From assembly GCA_030522415.1 (NCBI GenBank), contig CM060112.1, forward strand, positions 9,197,501-9,261,500: a stretch of DNA of 64,000 nt, in the 5' to 3' direction. A program made the translations under genes and the position numbers. This stretch comes from Channallabes apus. Lineage: Eukaryota; Chordata; Actinopteri; Siluriformes; Clariidae. This document shows, piece after piece, positions 1 to 11,163 of this stretch (position 1 is its first letter; each line of letters opens with the position of its first letter). The notes beneath the pieces were generated by a model, which worked only from the letters and a program-made list of their open reading frames with translations, ran no database searches and had not been told where the DNA came from.

Positions 1-483
1 GTGGAGGCACATCAAAAAGAAGATAAAGCACAAAAACAATTTAAAGTTACACAATAAAAGTGCAATCGCATCAGGGCTGGTAGCTCAGTGGTTAAGGCAT
101 TGGGCTACGGTTCGGAAGATCCCAGGTTCAAACCCCACAACCACCAAGTTCCCACTGTTGGGCCCTTGAGCAAGGCCCTTAACCCTCAACTGCTCTGATT
201 TGTAATGAGATAAAAATGTAAGTTGCTGTGGATAAGAGCATCTGGTAAATGTAATACTCAAATTTATTGTACATAATGTCCCAAAAGCCTCCCTACATAG
301 ATAATGTTGAATTGACAGTTTACAGATCCTTGGATTGTTCATTGTGGCTTTGTGGAATGGCCTCCAACACCCTCATACTGTATCTACACCCAATTAATTT
401 TCTCCTTGTGGAGGCACATCAAAAAGAATATAAAGCACAAAAACAATTTAAAGTTACACAATAAAAGTGCAATCGCATCAGGG
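1..483. repeat. 76-bp direct repeat flanking a SINE
   Basis: Positions 1-76 and 408-483 are near-identical direct copies with one visible mismatch (agaag versus agaat). The first copy may begin before the window. The first copy is followed directly by a SINE, the second by unrelated sequence. Confidence 0.85.
77..252 (+). mobile_element. tRNA-derived SINE with V-SINE-type tail
   Basis: The head looks like a tRNA with RNA polymerase III box A (TAGCTCAGTGG, 81-91) and box B (GGTTCAAACCC, 125-135). The tail holds the conserved fish SINE motif gtaagttgctgtggataaga, followed by a gtaaatg end. A second copy of the family lies in reverse orientation at 23374-23573. Confidence 0.85.
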
Positions 484-669
484 CCGTTTCTAGACCAGGC
501 CATATGTGGGGGCAGTCAGAAATGTGAAGGGTGTATCATGTTCGAGCACTTTTTTTTCCCTGTGTTTATAGTAACAGTATTGTCCTTGCTGAATTGTGTT
601 GTTAGCTGCGTCCAAAGCCAGGAGAAGTTGATTGCACTTTGTCAGGCCTCTACCTTCAGACCCGTCCAA

Positions 670-785
670 CGTGGGTGTCCCACTTAAAGACTAAGCTCCT
701 GTTGGTATAGCTCTTAAGGTCACTGAGGCACGCAAACCCCCTGACCACAATAAGGTGGCAATCACTCAGGGGAGGGGGGGGGGAC
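670..785 (+). mobile_element. Possible 3' tail of a LINE
   Basis: The phrase gaggcacgcaaaccccctga and the following aaggtggcaatc resemble the 3' coding end of a fish non-LTR retrotransposon. No open frame remains. The rest of 484-1028 is AT-rich with nothing else recognisable. Confidence 0.35.
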
Positions 786-1028
786 TAAAAAATAAAAATG
801 TAATAAATAAAACAAAATTAATTAAAATATCCTTAATCCAGATTTTATCAATAAATGACATAACATTTATCTTAGCTGGATGGTCTAATTCTCAAAAACG
901 TTTAACCTAAAGTAAGACTTAACACACTTTATCTAGAATATTTACAAAACTGAAAGGTTGTCTTATGAATAATTAAAAAAAAACAAAAACCTAAGTTAAA
1001 ACAGATGAATACAGATGAGTACTGATAT

Positions 1029-1760
1029 GTACTTCCACAGCCAGTAGTGAGGGCGAAACAGATTTTCCTGATGATCAGGAAAATATGTTTCCCATACTTC
1101 AATTGAAAGACAGTGTTTTTTTTTAAAAACATTTTGTGCATTGTGTTACCTGTGCCCCATGTACACATGTCTCTGGGGCAGTTTCAGACATCCATGATAC
1201 TTCCACAGCCAGTAGGGAGGGGGAAACAGATTCTCCTGACTGCCAGAAAAACAACTTCCCCACACTTCAATTCGAAAGAGAGTGCTTTTGAAACATTATT
1301 TTACTGTGTGTATGTATATGTGTATATATGCATACATGTATATATTGTATGGTTGAGTGCTGGGGGTATCTGTTCAAAAGGTTTTGGTACAGTGTTATCT
1401 GTAGTACAAATGTTATACAGTGGGGCAAAAAAGTATTTAGTCAGCCACCAATTGTTCTCCCATTTAAAAAGATGAGAGAGGCCTGTAATTTTCATCATAG
1501 GTATACCTCAACTATGAGAGACAAAATAAATAAATAAAAAATCCAGAAAATCACATTGTAGGATTTATAAAGAATTTATTTGCAAATTATGGTGGAAAAA
1601 ACACTCTGTCTTTTAATTGAAGTATGAGAAACATATTTTCCTGGGCATCAGGAAAATCGGTTTCCCTCTTCCTACTGGATGTGGAAGTATCAGGTATGTC
1701 TGAAATTTCCTCAGAGACATGTGTGCAAAGGTAATAGAGTGAGATGATGTTTTTTTTAAA
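1029..1760. repeat. Direct and inverted ~100-150-bp modules
   Basis: A module beginning tacttccacagccagtag occurs at 1029-1127 and again at 1198-1300. A third copy is inverted at about 1604-1760, and pairs with about 1148-1300. A Tc1-like terminal fragment sits between the inverted arms. Confidence 0.75.
1418..1600. mobile_element. Solo Tc1-like terminal inverted repeat
   Basis: CAGTGGGGCAAAAAAGTATT preceded by TA is a typical fish Tc1-like end, continuing into the family's gagagaggcctgtaattttc segment. No matching right end or transposase is present, so this is a fragment. Confidence 0.75.
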
Positions 1761-3187
1761 AACAGTGTATTTTTAACAAGAGACTCCTGGAAATCAATTC
1801 ACCCAGTTAACATTTGTAATAAGTTTGTTTTCATACTTTGTGAAATTAAAGAAAAAGATCCAATTCAGATACATTATTTAATGTAAATATAATGCTATTA
1901 TAATATGTGCTGTGCCAATTATGTAAGTCTGTTTTATCATGGATATCCATACAGTATATCATGGATTTCAGGATATCATGTTTCCCCATCATATGCGGGT
2001 GGGTGGGTGGGTAGGTAGGTAGGTAGGTAGGTAGGTGTGAATAACATGAATAACTATGAGTGTGGTGTCCTATAATCGCTGTACCTGTGTGTTTGATATG
2101 TAACCAGGTGGTTTAATAGAACTGGATGTTTGAGTGAGTAAAGAAAAAATAGTATCCTGGTTATCACGAGTAGACACTCTACCCTTGAGTTACATGCTAT
2201 AATAAATTACAAAGTATAACCTTAAATATATTTAGAATAAATCAGTATCACATCTATCATCACACAGCTAATGTACGTGAAATAACAGTAGTCGTGATGT
2301 CAGTACTTGCCCAGTCTTTTGCAGCAGTTTAAAATGTCTGAATTATCTTCAAATATACAAAAAAAGCGAAAAGACACTCGATTATTTTGCAAAGGTTAAT
2401 TCACAAAGTTCGTAAAAAAAAAAAAATTTTAAATGAGAGAAAAGCGGTTAAAATCCTCGTTCATGACGTCATGATTTGAATCGGGCGCGCAAACATAACA
2501 TAGGGACACGGATTTTCCCGGAACATAGGCCTTGAATCACATGCATATTAGCAGATGTGTTATCACAAGTTCATCATGAATAGGAGGGATGATTCCAGAT
2601 GCATTTACAAAGAAGGTAAATGTTTTGTGAACAAAAATTAGGAACATTTTGGTTTTAAAAAAAGTGTTAATTTACCCTATGTATGGGGACTTTTTGAACA
2701 TCCTGTACGTGAACCATGAAAAATAGGGTTGAGAATCAATGCAGTGTATCCTATATTGTCAATGTATATGGAAACCTGATGATCATACCCACATGATTCT
2801 GTTCTGTTATGTATATCCCATTCCAAACTAGCTTCCTCTGTTGTTTGCTTTAAACTTTGTAGCAACAGTTTAGGGAAGCCCCACACAGGGATGTAAAACG
2901 GTCATGTGTATACTTTTGTTGCATATTCAAGTATATTTAAATATTTCCCCAAAAAAGTAAAAAAAAAAAAAAAAAAACTATAATATTGATTTTTGGGAAT
3001 AATATATATTTTGAAAACTATTTATAAATTGTGCCTAGTGGATGTTGTCCATCAAGCACCAGTTACTGTACAAATATACATTAGTCAGGAAGCAAACAAT
3101 AACTGAAACAAACCGAGAATTTCACAGGTGCAGGAACCTGTTCACAGGACAATGATAAAACCAGTGAATACACATGAAACCACAGTC
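1761..3187. other. 3' flank of LRR gene 1, no gene seen
   Basis: AT-rich sequence with a (GGTG/GGTA)n tract at about 1996-2036 and poly(A) runs. A TGACGTCA palindrome at 2464-2471 sits beside a short GC-rich patch. I see no coding sequence; part is probably the 3' UTR of the minus-strand LRR gene ending at 3188. Confidence 0.6.
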
Positions 3188-5569
3188 TCATAGGGCCGCA
3201 GTCTCAGTTTCTTGAAGTGGTATGAGTGTAACAGATTTGGTGTAGGAGAAGCGTGTGAGACTGACATTACAATATAGCTTTTCTCTTTCCTGGAGCAAAC
3301 AATACAATGAATAAGTGATCTTTGCAAGTACTAGTGTACAGCAGATCTCTATTACCAACATTGATGTGTAGGAAATCATCAAGCTCTTACATGATGAAGT
3401 TTTGTCTTCTGCTGAGGTGGAAATCATGCCAGAATATTGATGATGAGAGTTGGAGACACTAGTACACATAAAAGTTCTGAGGACTGTGGAGACTTGTGTT
3501 GTTTTTCTTACTGGCGATGTAGTAAGGACTCTAGTAGTTGTGGCCTCTGGAGTTGTTACTGTTGTAACTAAGGTTGATAAAGCTGTAGAAGTGGTTTGTT
3601 CTATGGTTGAAGTAGTTGGTGGTGTGGTTGTTGCTATAGTGGTTGATACTGTAGTCAAGGTTTTCATTGTTGTAAGGAGTTCTGTGGTTGTCATAAGAGC
3701 CGTTGTAGGAAAGGAAGTGGTTGGTGGTGTAGTGGTTGCTATAGTGGTTGATTCTGTAGTCAAGGTTGCCGTTGTTGTAAGAAGTTCTGTGGTTGTCATA
3801 AGAGCTGTTGTAGGAAAAGAAGTGGTTGGTGGTGGAGTGGTTGCTATAGTGGTTGATGCTGTAGTCAAGGTTGCCGTTGTTGTAAGAAGTTCTGTGGTTG
3901 TCATAAGAGCTGTTGTAGGAAAAGAAGTGGTTGGTGGTGGAGTGGTTGCTATAGTGGTTGATGCTGTAGTCAAGGTTGCCGTTGTTGTAAGAAGTTCTGT
4001 GGTTGTCATAAGAGCTGTTGTAGGTAAATAAGTGGTTGGTGGTGTGGTTGTAGGATAAGTGGTTTCTAATATGGTGGTTGGGAAAGGAGTGGTGAGAACT
4101 GTTGTTGGAGTGGTAATGAGGGCAGTTGTAGTCATTAAAGTTGTTGCTGTACTTGTAGTGACTACAAAAGTACTAGTTCTTATTTGGACAGTTGTAGATG
4201 GTGTTGTCGGTGGAGCTGTTGTTGTAATAGTTGGAGTTGTGGGGCATATCAGTTGGTCTTCTTTCAAAGATTTGATTGATTGACCTTTCAAAATCTCAGG
4301 GTAGTCACAAACCACTGAAGAAGAAGAAGGCTTTATCTTTCGTAGATTTGCAATCATCCATTTGTACATGGAAAGCAGGTTACAGTCACAGTTCCATGGA
4401 TTGTTGTTCAAATAAATCTTCTTGAGTTCTGGCAGAGAATCAAATACACCTTGTGAAATCGTTCTCAGATTATTGTTATTCAGTCTGAGAGTAGAAAGCG
4501 ATTGTAGGCTTTTGAAGGCTTCGGAGTTCAGTGATTTAATGAGATTATTCTGAAGATGAAGCTCAGAGAGATTTGTAAGTCTATCAAAAAGTTCTCCAGA
4601 AAAAGCTGAAAACTGATTTGAGGACAGGTCTAATTTCTGAAGTTGGTTCATTGACTGAAAAATTCCATCGGGTAAGGATGTGAGATTGTTGCTGTTCAGG
4701 ACTAATTCAGTCATGGTATTCATGTCCCTGAAGAGAGAAGGGGACAGAGTAGTAAGCTGATTGTGATCCAGTTTTAAAATGTTCAGCGCAGATAAGTTTG
4801 CAAATAACTCCGGTGGAAGATCAGTCAAGAGATTATTGCTTAAAGACAGCTTGGTCAACATATTTTTATGTAGAAAAAAATGTGGGGGTAAGTGTGTGAT
4901 TCTGTTGCCATGTATGTCGATTTCCTTTAGATTTGGTAGAGGATGGAAAATTCCATCAGGCATTGATGTTAGCTGGTTCTCAAACAACCTGAAAATTAGT
5001 AGATTTTTGAGCTTGGAAAAAAGAGATGATGAAATGGAAGTAAGATTATTCCTTGCGATATTAAGCTCTGTGAGATTTTCCAATGGATCAAATGTTCCCT
5101 CTTCAATTGTTGCAATCATGTTACCTTCCAAACGGAGTATTTCAAGATTCTTGGTATCTTCAAACAGTCCAGTTTTGAGGCTCGGAAATTTGTTTGATTT
5201 TAGAATCAGTTTTTTAAGATTGGTCAAATTCTTAAAAACACCAACAGGCAGAGATGCTAATTCGGTACGTGAAATGTCAATGGTTTTCAGATGTTCTAGA
5301 CCTTCAAAGGCACCTTCTTCTATAGAATTTGTAGGTGTTTGATAAAACTCAATGAGCTCTATTTTAGGGTTTTTAGAAAATGCACCTTTTGGTATGACAT
5401 TAATCTGACTGTCAACAAAATAGACTTCTGTGGCCCCAGCTTTTATTATTTCTGGAATTGCTGTCATATTGTTTGAATAAAGATCTTTCTTCTGATCTGT
5501 CTCATTCTTCTGAGTGGCAGAGAAGCAGATTAAATTGAGTAGAATGCAGATATATAGGAGTATTGTCAT
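3188..5569 (-). CDS. LRR membrane protein with mucin-like stalk (LRR gene 1)
   Basis: Predicted 793-residue type I surface protein. Residues 1-18 form a signal peptide. About 14-15 LRRs of 24 residues follow (roughly 50-405), then an LRRCT with NPWNCDCN and two later cysteines. Next is a Thr/Pro-rich O-glycosylation-type stalk (about 444-700), one hydrophobic segment (about 731-757) and a tail of about 34 residues. A cysteine-rich LRRNT is absent. I start at the second in-frame Met because the eight upstream codons, including the first ATG, read as an intron end (ttttatttgcag) with AG at 5578-5579; exon 2 then begins at 5577. The architecture recalls platelet GPIb-alpha or GPV and the LRRC15/CPN2 family, but I cannot assign one-to-one orthology. 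Ligand binding or adhesion is inferred from the family. No internal stop is seen. Confidence 0.9.
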   Translation of the reverse strand: MTILLYICILLNLICFSATQKNETDQKKDLYSNNMTAIPEIIKAGATEVYFVDSQINVIPKGAFSKNPKIELIEFYQTPTNSIEEGAFEGLEHLKTIDISRTELASLPVGVFKNLTNLKKLILKSNKFPSLKTGLFEDTKNLEILRLEGNMIATIEEGTFDPLENLTELNIARNNLTSISSSLFSKLKNLLIFRLFENQLTSMPDGIFHPLPNLKEIDIHGNRITHLPPHFFLHKNMLTKLSLSNNLLTDLPPELFANLSALNILKLDHNQLTTLSPSLFRDMNTMTELVLNSNNLTSLPDGIFQSMNQLQKLDLSSNQFSAFSGELFDRLTNLSELHLQNNLIKSLNSEAFKSLQSLSTLRLNNNNLRTISQGVFDSLPELKKIYLNNNPWNCDCNLLSMYKWMIANLRKIKPSSSSVVCDYPEILKGQSIKSLKEDQLICPTTPTITTTAPPTTPSTTVQIRTSTFVVTTSTATTLMTTTALITTPTTVLTTPFPTTILETTYPTTTPPTTYLPTTALMTTTELLTTTATLTTASTTIATTPPPTTSFPTTALMTTTELLTTTATLTTASTTIATTPPPTTSFPTTALMTTTELLTTTATLTTESTTIATTTPPTTSFPTTALMTTTELLTTMKTLTTVSTTIATTTPPTTSTIEQTTSTALSTLVTTVTTPEATTTRVLTTSPVRKTTQVSTVLRTFMCTSVSNSHHQYSGMISTSAEDKTSSCKSLMISYTSMLVIEICCTLVLAKITYSLYCLLQEREKLYCNVSLTRFSYTKSVTLIPLQETETAAL
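3600..4040 (-). repeat. 105-bp coding tandem repeat in the LRR stalk
   Basis: At least four units of 105 bp (35 codons) with register points near 3676, 3781, 3886 and 3991 encode Thr-rich blocks containing TTALMTTTELL and PPPTTSFP. The middle units are nearly identical, so array length may vary between alleles. The array also gives long open frames on the plus strand, which are antisense artefacts. Confidence 0.9.
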
Positions 5570-6075
5570 GGCTACACCTGCAAATAAAATCAATAAATAT
5601 TAAGCGGATTTTAAAGCATGAAGAACTTTGCACTGTAACATCATGCATTTTGCATCTTATCAACCTCAAATGAAAGTGTGGAAATAAATGTTAATGTATA
5701 AAGTTAGTGTTTACAGATATTCCATTGCATTGTAAATAAACTGAATGAATGACATGGTCATTAATAATATTAGAGAAATAATATAGATCAGGATATGCTG
5801 AGTCATAATTTTTTCCATTTATATTTAAAACATAGATCAAGAAATTTCTCTGACACTGTAGTCTGTATGTGAGAGTAGTAGAAAGTAGAGCTATTTGTTT
5901 CTGTATGTCTATATGTGTTCTTGTAGTATACAGTAAATTAAACTTTGTTGGGTGTTTAAACTTTACCTATCAATGATTTGAAATGTTTACCTCCTAATAT
6001 AAAATTTTATTTAATGGTAGTTAAACATATCAATTGAAAAATAATCTATTAATAAGACATAAAAAATTAATATTT

Positions 6076-6222
6076 ACCTTATATGTTATTGCACCAATAT
6101 ATTGCCTAGTGTCAGCATGTACAGTACTGTAGTATAATGCATTTATCTTTTTGCACCAGGATACATGAACATGCTAAGAAATGTGGGCGGGACATTTTCT
6201 GTTTTCACAGATAAGCGCTGGG
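6076..6222 (-). promoter_or_regulatory. Promoter and noncoding exon 1 of LRR gene 1
   Basis: This block is shared with 16195-16345 and more weakly with 33446-33592. It contains two GATA motifs, TTATCT at 6143-6148 and AGATAAG at 6209-6215. At its downstream minus-strand end is a splice donor (AAG|GTAAAT) with GT at 6076-6077. With the acceptor at 5578-5579 this gives a short 5'-UTR intron of about 500 bp. The start site is not visible. GATA control would suit blood-lineage expression, which is inference. Confidence 0.6.
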
Positions 6223-7326
6223 CGTTAAGAATGTGTACTTTCACAGAGCAGCGTATTTGACTTTAATTAGAAACTCTTTTTATAGATAGAATATAGATAT
6301 TGAAATGGGAAGTTCTGTCATCTGATCAGCTGATTCTCAGTAAAATATCAACTGATCTTTTAATACTTGTTGACAGCATTAATTTGATTTGATGGTCTAG
6401 ATATGAACTGACTTTGAAAGTGTGATAGTTGTATTACATATCCAACTATATTTAAATATTTACAAAGAGCATAAATAAATGCTGAGATATAAAAAGATAA
6501 ATAAATAGATAAATAAACATAATTATTTACTATTTTAACATTGAATGAAATGCACAATTTAAAATTTTTTGAAAATATTTTGCTAATTATTTATAAACTC
6601 TGCCTACTAGAGTATATTATGCACGAATAAATGCATATGGATATAGAGAAGCAAACAAGAGGCCAACGATAACTCTGAATTTCACAACTCAGACAGATGA
6701 AGCTATTTACAGGACAGTAATTGTCTGGTCACTGCACAAATCTTGGCTTATGAAATCTCACTTTCTAAAAGTCATGTTGTTGACTTTGCATTCATTTCTA
6801 AAATGGCCAAGAACTGGTATGTTTAGCAGAAAACACATCATTGTGTATCATCATATAAACATATTGCCAAAGTGAACCATGGTACTGTTAACATCATGTG
6901 GAGATCTGTGCCATATACTGTACTATGCAAAGTTCTTAAGCATCAGATTACCAAAATCATTCAATATTTCTTAACGTTAATTTTTTTTTCATTCAATATT
7001 TCTAAACTTTCTAAAATTAGCAATTAAATAACATTATAGAAAAATATTTGGATGCCTGTAAAGAAAGCAATGACACTAGTGTTTGTTTTTAGGCAGAGAA
7101 TTACACTTTAGTGGTCTTTTATTCTTCATATTTTTTATGTCATTTTTTTTAAAGGCATCTTTTATTTATCTTCCTTCTTATTTCTATGTTAAACCAGTTG
7201 AATGACATTATGACAGTCATTTATGTTGCTGATGTTTCCTTCGGCACTGCCAAAAGTATGGCTGACTTAAGGCATACAAGGACTATTTCTAACTAATGAT
7301 ATTTGCAAATACCTCTGCAAACTGCT
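6223..7326. other. 5' flank of LRR gene 1, duplicated downstream
   Basis: No gene. Most of this stretch is repeated at 16346-16758 plus 21369-21958 (for example tttaattagaaactcttttt and gtggagatctgtgccatata), which shows that the duplication extends through it. Confidence 0.8.
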
Positions 7327-7329
7327 CAG

Positions 7330-8717
7330 GGCTGCGTTTCCCAAAAGCATCGTAAGCCTAAGTAGTTCGTAAAAATGATTGTACGAATGATCTTAATATT
7401 ACGGTCTGTTTCCCAAAACCATCGTAACTTAAGTAGCACTTGAAAATCTTCGTAGAGTGCTCTGGAGTAATCGTACAGCCTTAAGTGCATCGTAAGGAGA
7501 CAGAATTATGAGGGCGCCTGCTGGACAACCGGCAAATTGCACCTAAAATTTACTTCAAAGTCATTTTTCATTTTATTTGTACGTACTGTATATTTTTATT
7601 TATTTCTATTTTCTACTCATTACACAATTCAATATACAAATTAAAAATTAATAAAGAAACAAAATAAAAATGACATAAATGTTAGAATGAAAAAAAAGTA
7701 CACTGTGGTATATGGACATTTCGAGGGTACAGTACAAATGTATTTAATAGAAAATATTTAATGTGCTTTAAAGATGACACAAATAAAGGATGACTTCCTG
7801 GCGTGCATGAAACCCAGCCATGTTGAACATGTCTTGGTTGAGCAACAAGAAGTCTCATCTTGACTACATTCTCTTCCTCCATCTCTTCATCTTCCTCCCT
7901 GATGTCCAAGGGCATTCTTACCCTCACTGCAATGTTGTGCAAAATACTGTAGCTGTTACTGTTATTACAGCACAGCACTTTTGTGACACAAAGAGAGCTC
8001 CACTTCCTCTAAAATAATATTAATTGAAAAATGTATTTTCTTTGTTTTTTGATTCCAGCCATTTTTGCTAATTTCTCCACCCCTAGGTGTGCTTATTTAA
8101 AAATATCTCCTATTAGCAAATGCACTTCAGATGAAGATAATTATCTTCAAGGCTAAACTTTTAAAAAATAAATGTAAGAGCTTATTTATGTACTTATTTC
8201 TTTATTTTGATGTGAGATAAGCAATTGTTGATAAAGAAATTGATAAATAATTCTACTTAAATAATTAAGGTTTCATATAAATATAGAAAATTATGCTGTT
8301 AGAACAGTTAGAATTTGTTTTATGCGAGATTGGAGCAAGACAGTGTTTTTACAGAACGAGATTTCAAGATAATTTATGTTTTTAAACTTGCTCAAGAAGA
8401 AATTACAGGACTTTTTATGTTATTCGAGTTGAATATACATTCACACAAGTAGAAGAAGCGGAAATAAAAACTTTTTGGATTGCTAAAACAGCATGTGCAA
8501 CAATGACGAGCCATTCTACAGCGCGAAATTTCAGCACGTGACCAACAGACATATGTCTAACCCTAACCCTAGCGACTCCTAAGTAGCATTTAAAGCAGGG
8601 CTACGTGCAATTGTGTTAAGTGCATGTTTGGGAAACGCACGTGAAACAATAACAAACGTTATTGACTCGTAGAAAACGCTCTTAAGCGCTAAGATCAATC
8701 GTTATGGAAACGCAGCC
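7330..8717 (-). mobile_element. PIF/Harbinger-like element
   Basis: The ends GGCTGCGTTTCC and GGAAACGCAGCC are inverted. They are flanked by a 3-bp duplication CAG at 7327-7329 and 8718-8720. The paralogous flank near 21958 shows the uninterrupted site (ctgctcagcacag). Three-bp duplications and a Harbinger-like transposase remnant inside support the class. At 1,388 bp it is an internally deleted copy. Confidence 0.85.
7780..7978 (-). pseudogene. Harbinger transposase C-terminal remnant
   Basis: The minus-strand translation contains SILHNIAVRVRMPLDIREED followed by an acidic run, resembling the end of fish Harbinger/HARBI1-type DDE transposases, where an LHN-type motif is typical. Nothing of the catalytic core is visible, so it cannot be active. 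Confidence 0.6.
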
Positions 8718-8720
8718 CAG

Positions 8721-10393
8721 CACAGTTAGTTCCTGAGCACCTGTCCTGGAACTCCATCTGGGCTTGCTGCTTTATGTGGATTAAGCCTGTGCTGTGCTTG
8801 TTGTCTGAAGGGGGGATCTTGACATATTTGGTGACTATATACCATTTTTTTAGCTAGTGTGACATCACTGTGGAGGGGGAAATGGCTGCCTTTGTGGTCA
8901 GTAATAGCTCTGATGTTTTTTCCACAGGCTCCTAGTGTCCATGTTGTTCCAACTACAGCCCATGTTCAAGACTGATATTCATGCAACTTTCTCTCTCTTT
9001 GTTCTCCACTATTAATTGCTTTCGCTCTTTGATGTGACACACAGTGTTTGACTAAAAACATTAATACACTATCATCTGCGTATGTGTGTTGTGTGTGCAT
9101 GTGTCCTTCTTCTGGAAGGCAAGCACTGGAGCTGGCCAGCAACAAAGTCCAATGAAGCGAGATCAGAACTATAGGGTGGATGCAATGTTGTCATCAGCCA
9201 TGGAGATAGACGGGCATCCGGCTCCTATTGAGGTGTGGTGATTGATCACCCAGATTTTAAAATTAACATTTCTTTTACATGCTTACATTACCTACTGGTC
9301 ACACTGTTGCTGAGCATTTTTATTTACATTTTATTAATGAGGGTGAGTTAAATTTTTTTGCATTTTGGCTGTAAAAATTATATTATAAAAATCTTGCTTT
9401 TCAATACACTTGCTTCACAACACATCTGTCAACAAGCTGTCATATTCCCACAATAAAAATGTTTTAGGCTGATGTGCAAGCCACGAATGCACCACTATTT
9501 TCACTTCTTCATCCGAGGTCCATCTTCATCGTAGAGTTGCTTTACGATGGTGAAAGCCCGATGCACCGAGATCAGAACTATAGGGTGGATGCAATGTTGT
9601 CATCAGCCGTGGAAATAGACAGGCATCCGGCTCCTTCTTGATGGCTAACACTATTGCGACCTCCCTTGAGGTTCTCTATTCATTCATACACACTTCCTTA
9701 TGACAAATTACTTTCTCCATACAGAGAATCGCAGCCTTGAATCAAAAGTGCAGATAAGACAGTGTGGCCAACAGAAGTTTTAATAAAACCGAACTGTGGT
9801 TCATTTTTTTTATCACACTTGTATAATGACACTTATAATAAACCAACTGATATTTGACTTCTAACCAACTTGCACTCATGTAAAATTCAAATCCCAACAT
9901 AGTCCTGTGTTTGATATATTGTAGCAAAGATTTTACAATTAAACATTTACAAACATTGACATAAATTTAACATGATATGTTTTAATGTCCTGTCAATTTG
10001 ACCCCAGGCTGTCTTAGCTGTTTAAAACCTATAAGAAATATCAACATTTTCTACACATTTGTTTTGGATGATATTGGGGTCACTATAACATGCAATTTCA
10101 TAATTCTCAAAAACTTTAGGGCACTAAGCCAACATAACCATACCTTTAATAGTATGAGAACCACTGACAACATGGGGGTAGGTAACAACATCATCCTCAC
10201 AAGAAATGTTTTTCACTCTGTTGAGATATGTTGGAAAATATGTCTCCTGCGAATATATTGATAGTTCAAACAATATACAGTAGGGGTGGAGCAAACATAT
10301 AAATGCTTATTTTTAAAAAAAGCCTATAAAAAACAAAAACTTATGATAACAGCCTTCTAAACCATTTTTCTTGGTGAGCTGTATGCTATCTCT
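8721..10393. other. Duplicated 5' flank, unit A
   Basis: Homologous to 21959-22849. It holds two 68-bp direct copies at 9159-9226 and 9568-9635 separated by about 340 bp, where unit B has one copy and no spacer. Positions of about 9850-10345 are missing from unit B, where a Tc1-like element sits instead. No coding gene is seen. Confidence 0.75.
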
Positions 10394-10404
10394 TTCTGCG
10401 GTAT

Positions 10405-10770
10405 TCATTCATTCATTCATTCATTCATTTTCTGTACTGCTTAATCCTGTGTTCAGGGTCGCGGGGACCTGGAGCCTATCCCAGGAGACTTCGGGCACTA
10501 GGCGGGGTACACCCTGGACAGGGTGCCAATCCATCGCAGGGCACACACACTCACACACCCAATCACACACTACGGGCAATTTTAGGAATGCCAATTAGCC
10601 TAAACTGCATATCTTTGGACTGTGGGAGGAAACCGGAGTACCCGGAGGAAACCCACCAAGCACGGGGAGAACATGCAAACTCCATGCACACAGACACGGG
10701 AATCGAGCCTGGCCGGGGAATCGAACCCAGACTCTGGAGGTGCAAGGCGACAGTGCTAACCACTACACCA
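10405..10770 (-). mobile_element. tRNA-headed SINE with (ATTC)n tail
   Basis: Read on the minus strand it begins with a tRNA-like head (box A TAGTGGTTAGCACT, box B GGGTTCGATTCC) and ends in a (GAAT)n tail. It is flanked by an exact 11-bp target duplication ttctgcggtat at 10394-10404 and 10771-10781. Unit B has one copy of this word near 27198 and no SINE. Shorter copies occur at 26702-26999 and 32178-32353. Confidence 0.92.
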
Positions 10771-10781
10771 TTCTGCGGTAT

Positions 10782-11160
10782 CTAACTGAAAATTATTTCT
10801 TAGGACAAGTTTTCTGTCAATAAGGTGTTGAAATGAAAGTTGCGTAGTGGAGAATGTGTCTGAGACAGAGGACCCTAATTATGAGGCATCCTCCTTTGAT
10901 GAGAAAAAAGACTCTCTGTGTTGACCCCCATTTTGTCTTTCAACCACCAGCAAACACATTACCTTCCAAAAAACAATGACTACGGTCTGATATAGGGATG
11001 TAGCTATCGAATATTTTAGTAAGCGAGTATTCTACCAAAAATTTTATCTATTAATCGGATAAAATTTACTTTTGCTTAATTAAACAGCAATGTAAAATAT
11101 ATAAAAGAAACAAATATTAATTGGTTTTCTTTTTAGAAATATAGACTTTCAATAACACAG
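10782..11160. other. Last stretch of duplication unit A
   Basis: Homologous to about 27209-27560 (for example gtgtctgagacagaggaccc and cgaatattttagtaa). The similarity stops near 11140, at the edge of a Tc1-like remnant. No gene is seen. Confidence 0.8.
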
Positions 11161-11163
11161 CTA

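Noticed and set aside
3450..4283. Long Val-rich open frames on the plus strand
   Set aside because: They are antisense to the Thr-rich stalk repeat of LRR gene 1; a unit length divisible by three keeps them open.
4779..5342. 187-codon plus-strand frame, repeated at 14998-15561
   Set aside because: Antisense shadow of the LRR coding region in both paralogues; the sense strand shows clear LRR periodicity.
8558..8576. ctaaccctaaccct word resembling telomeric repeat (also near 13722)
   Set aside because: Only two to three units; too short to mark an interstitial telomere.
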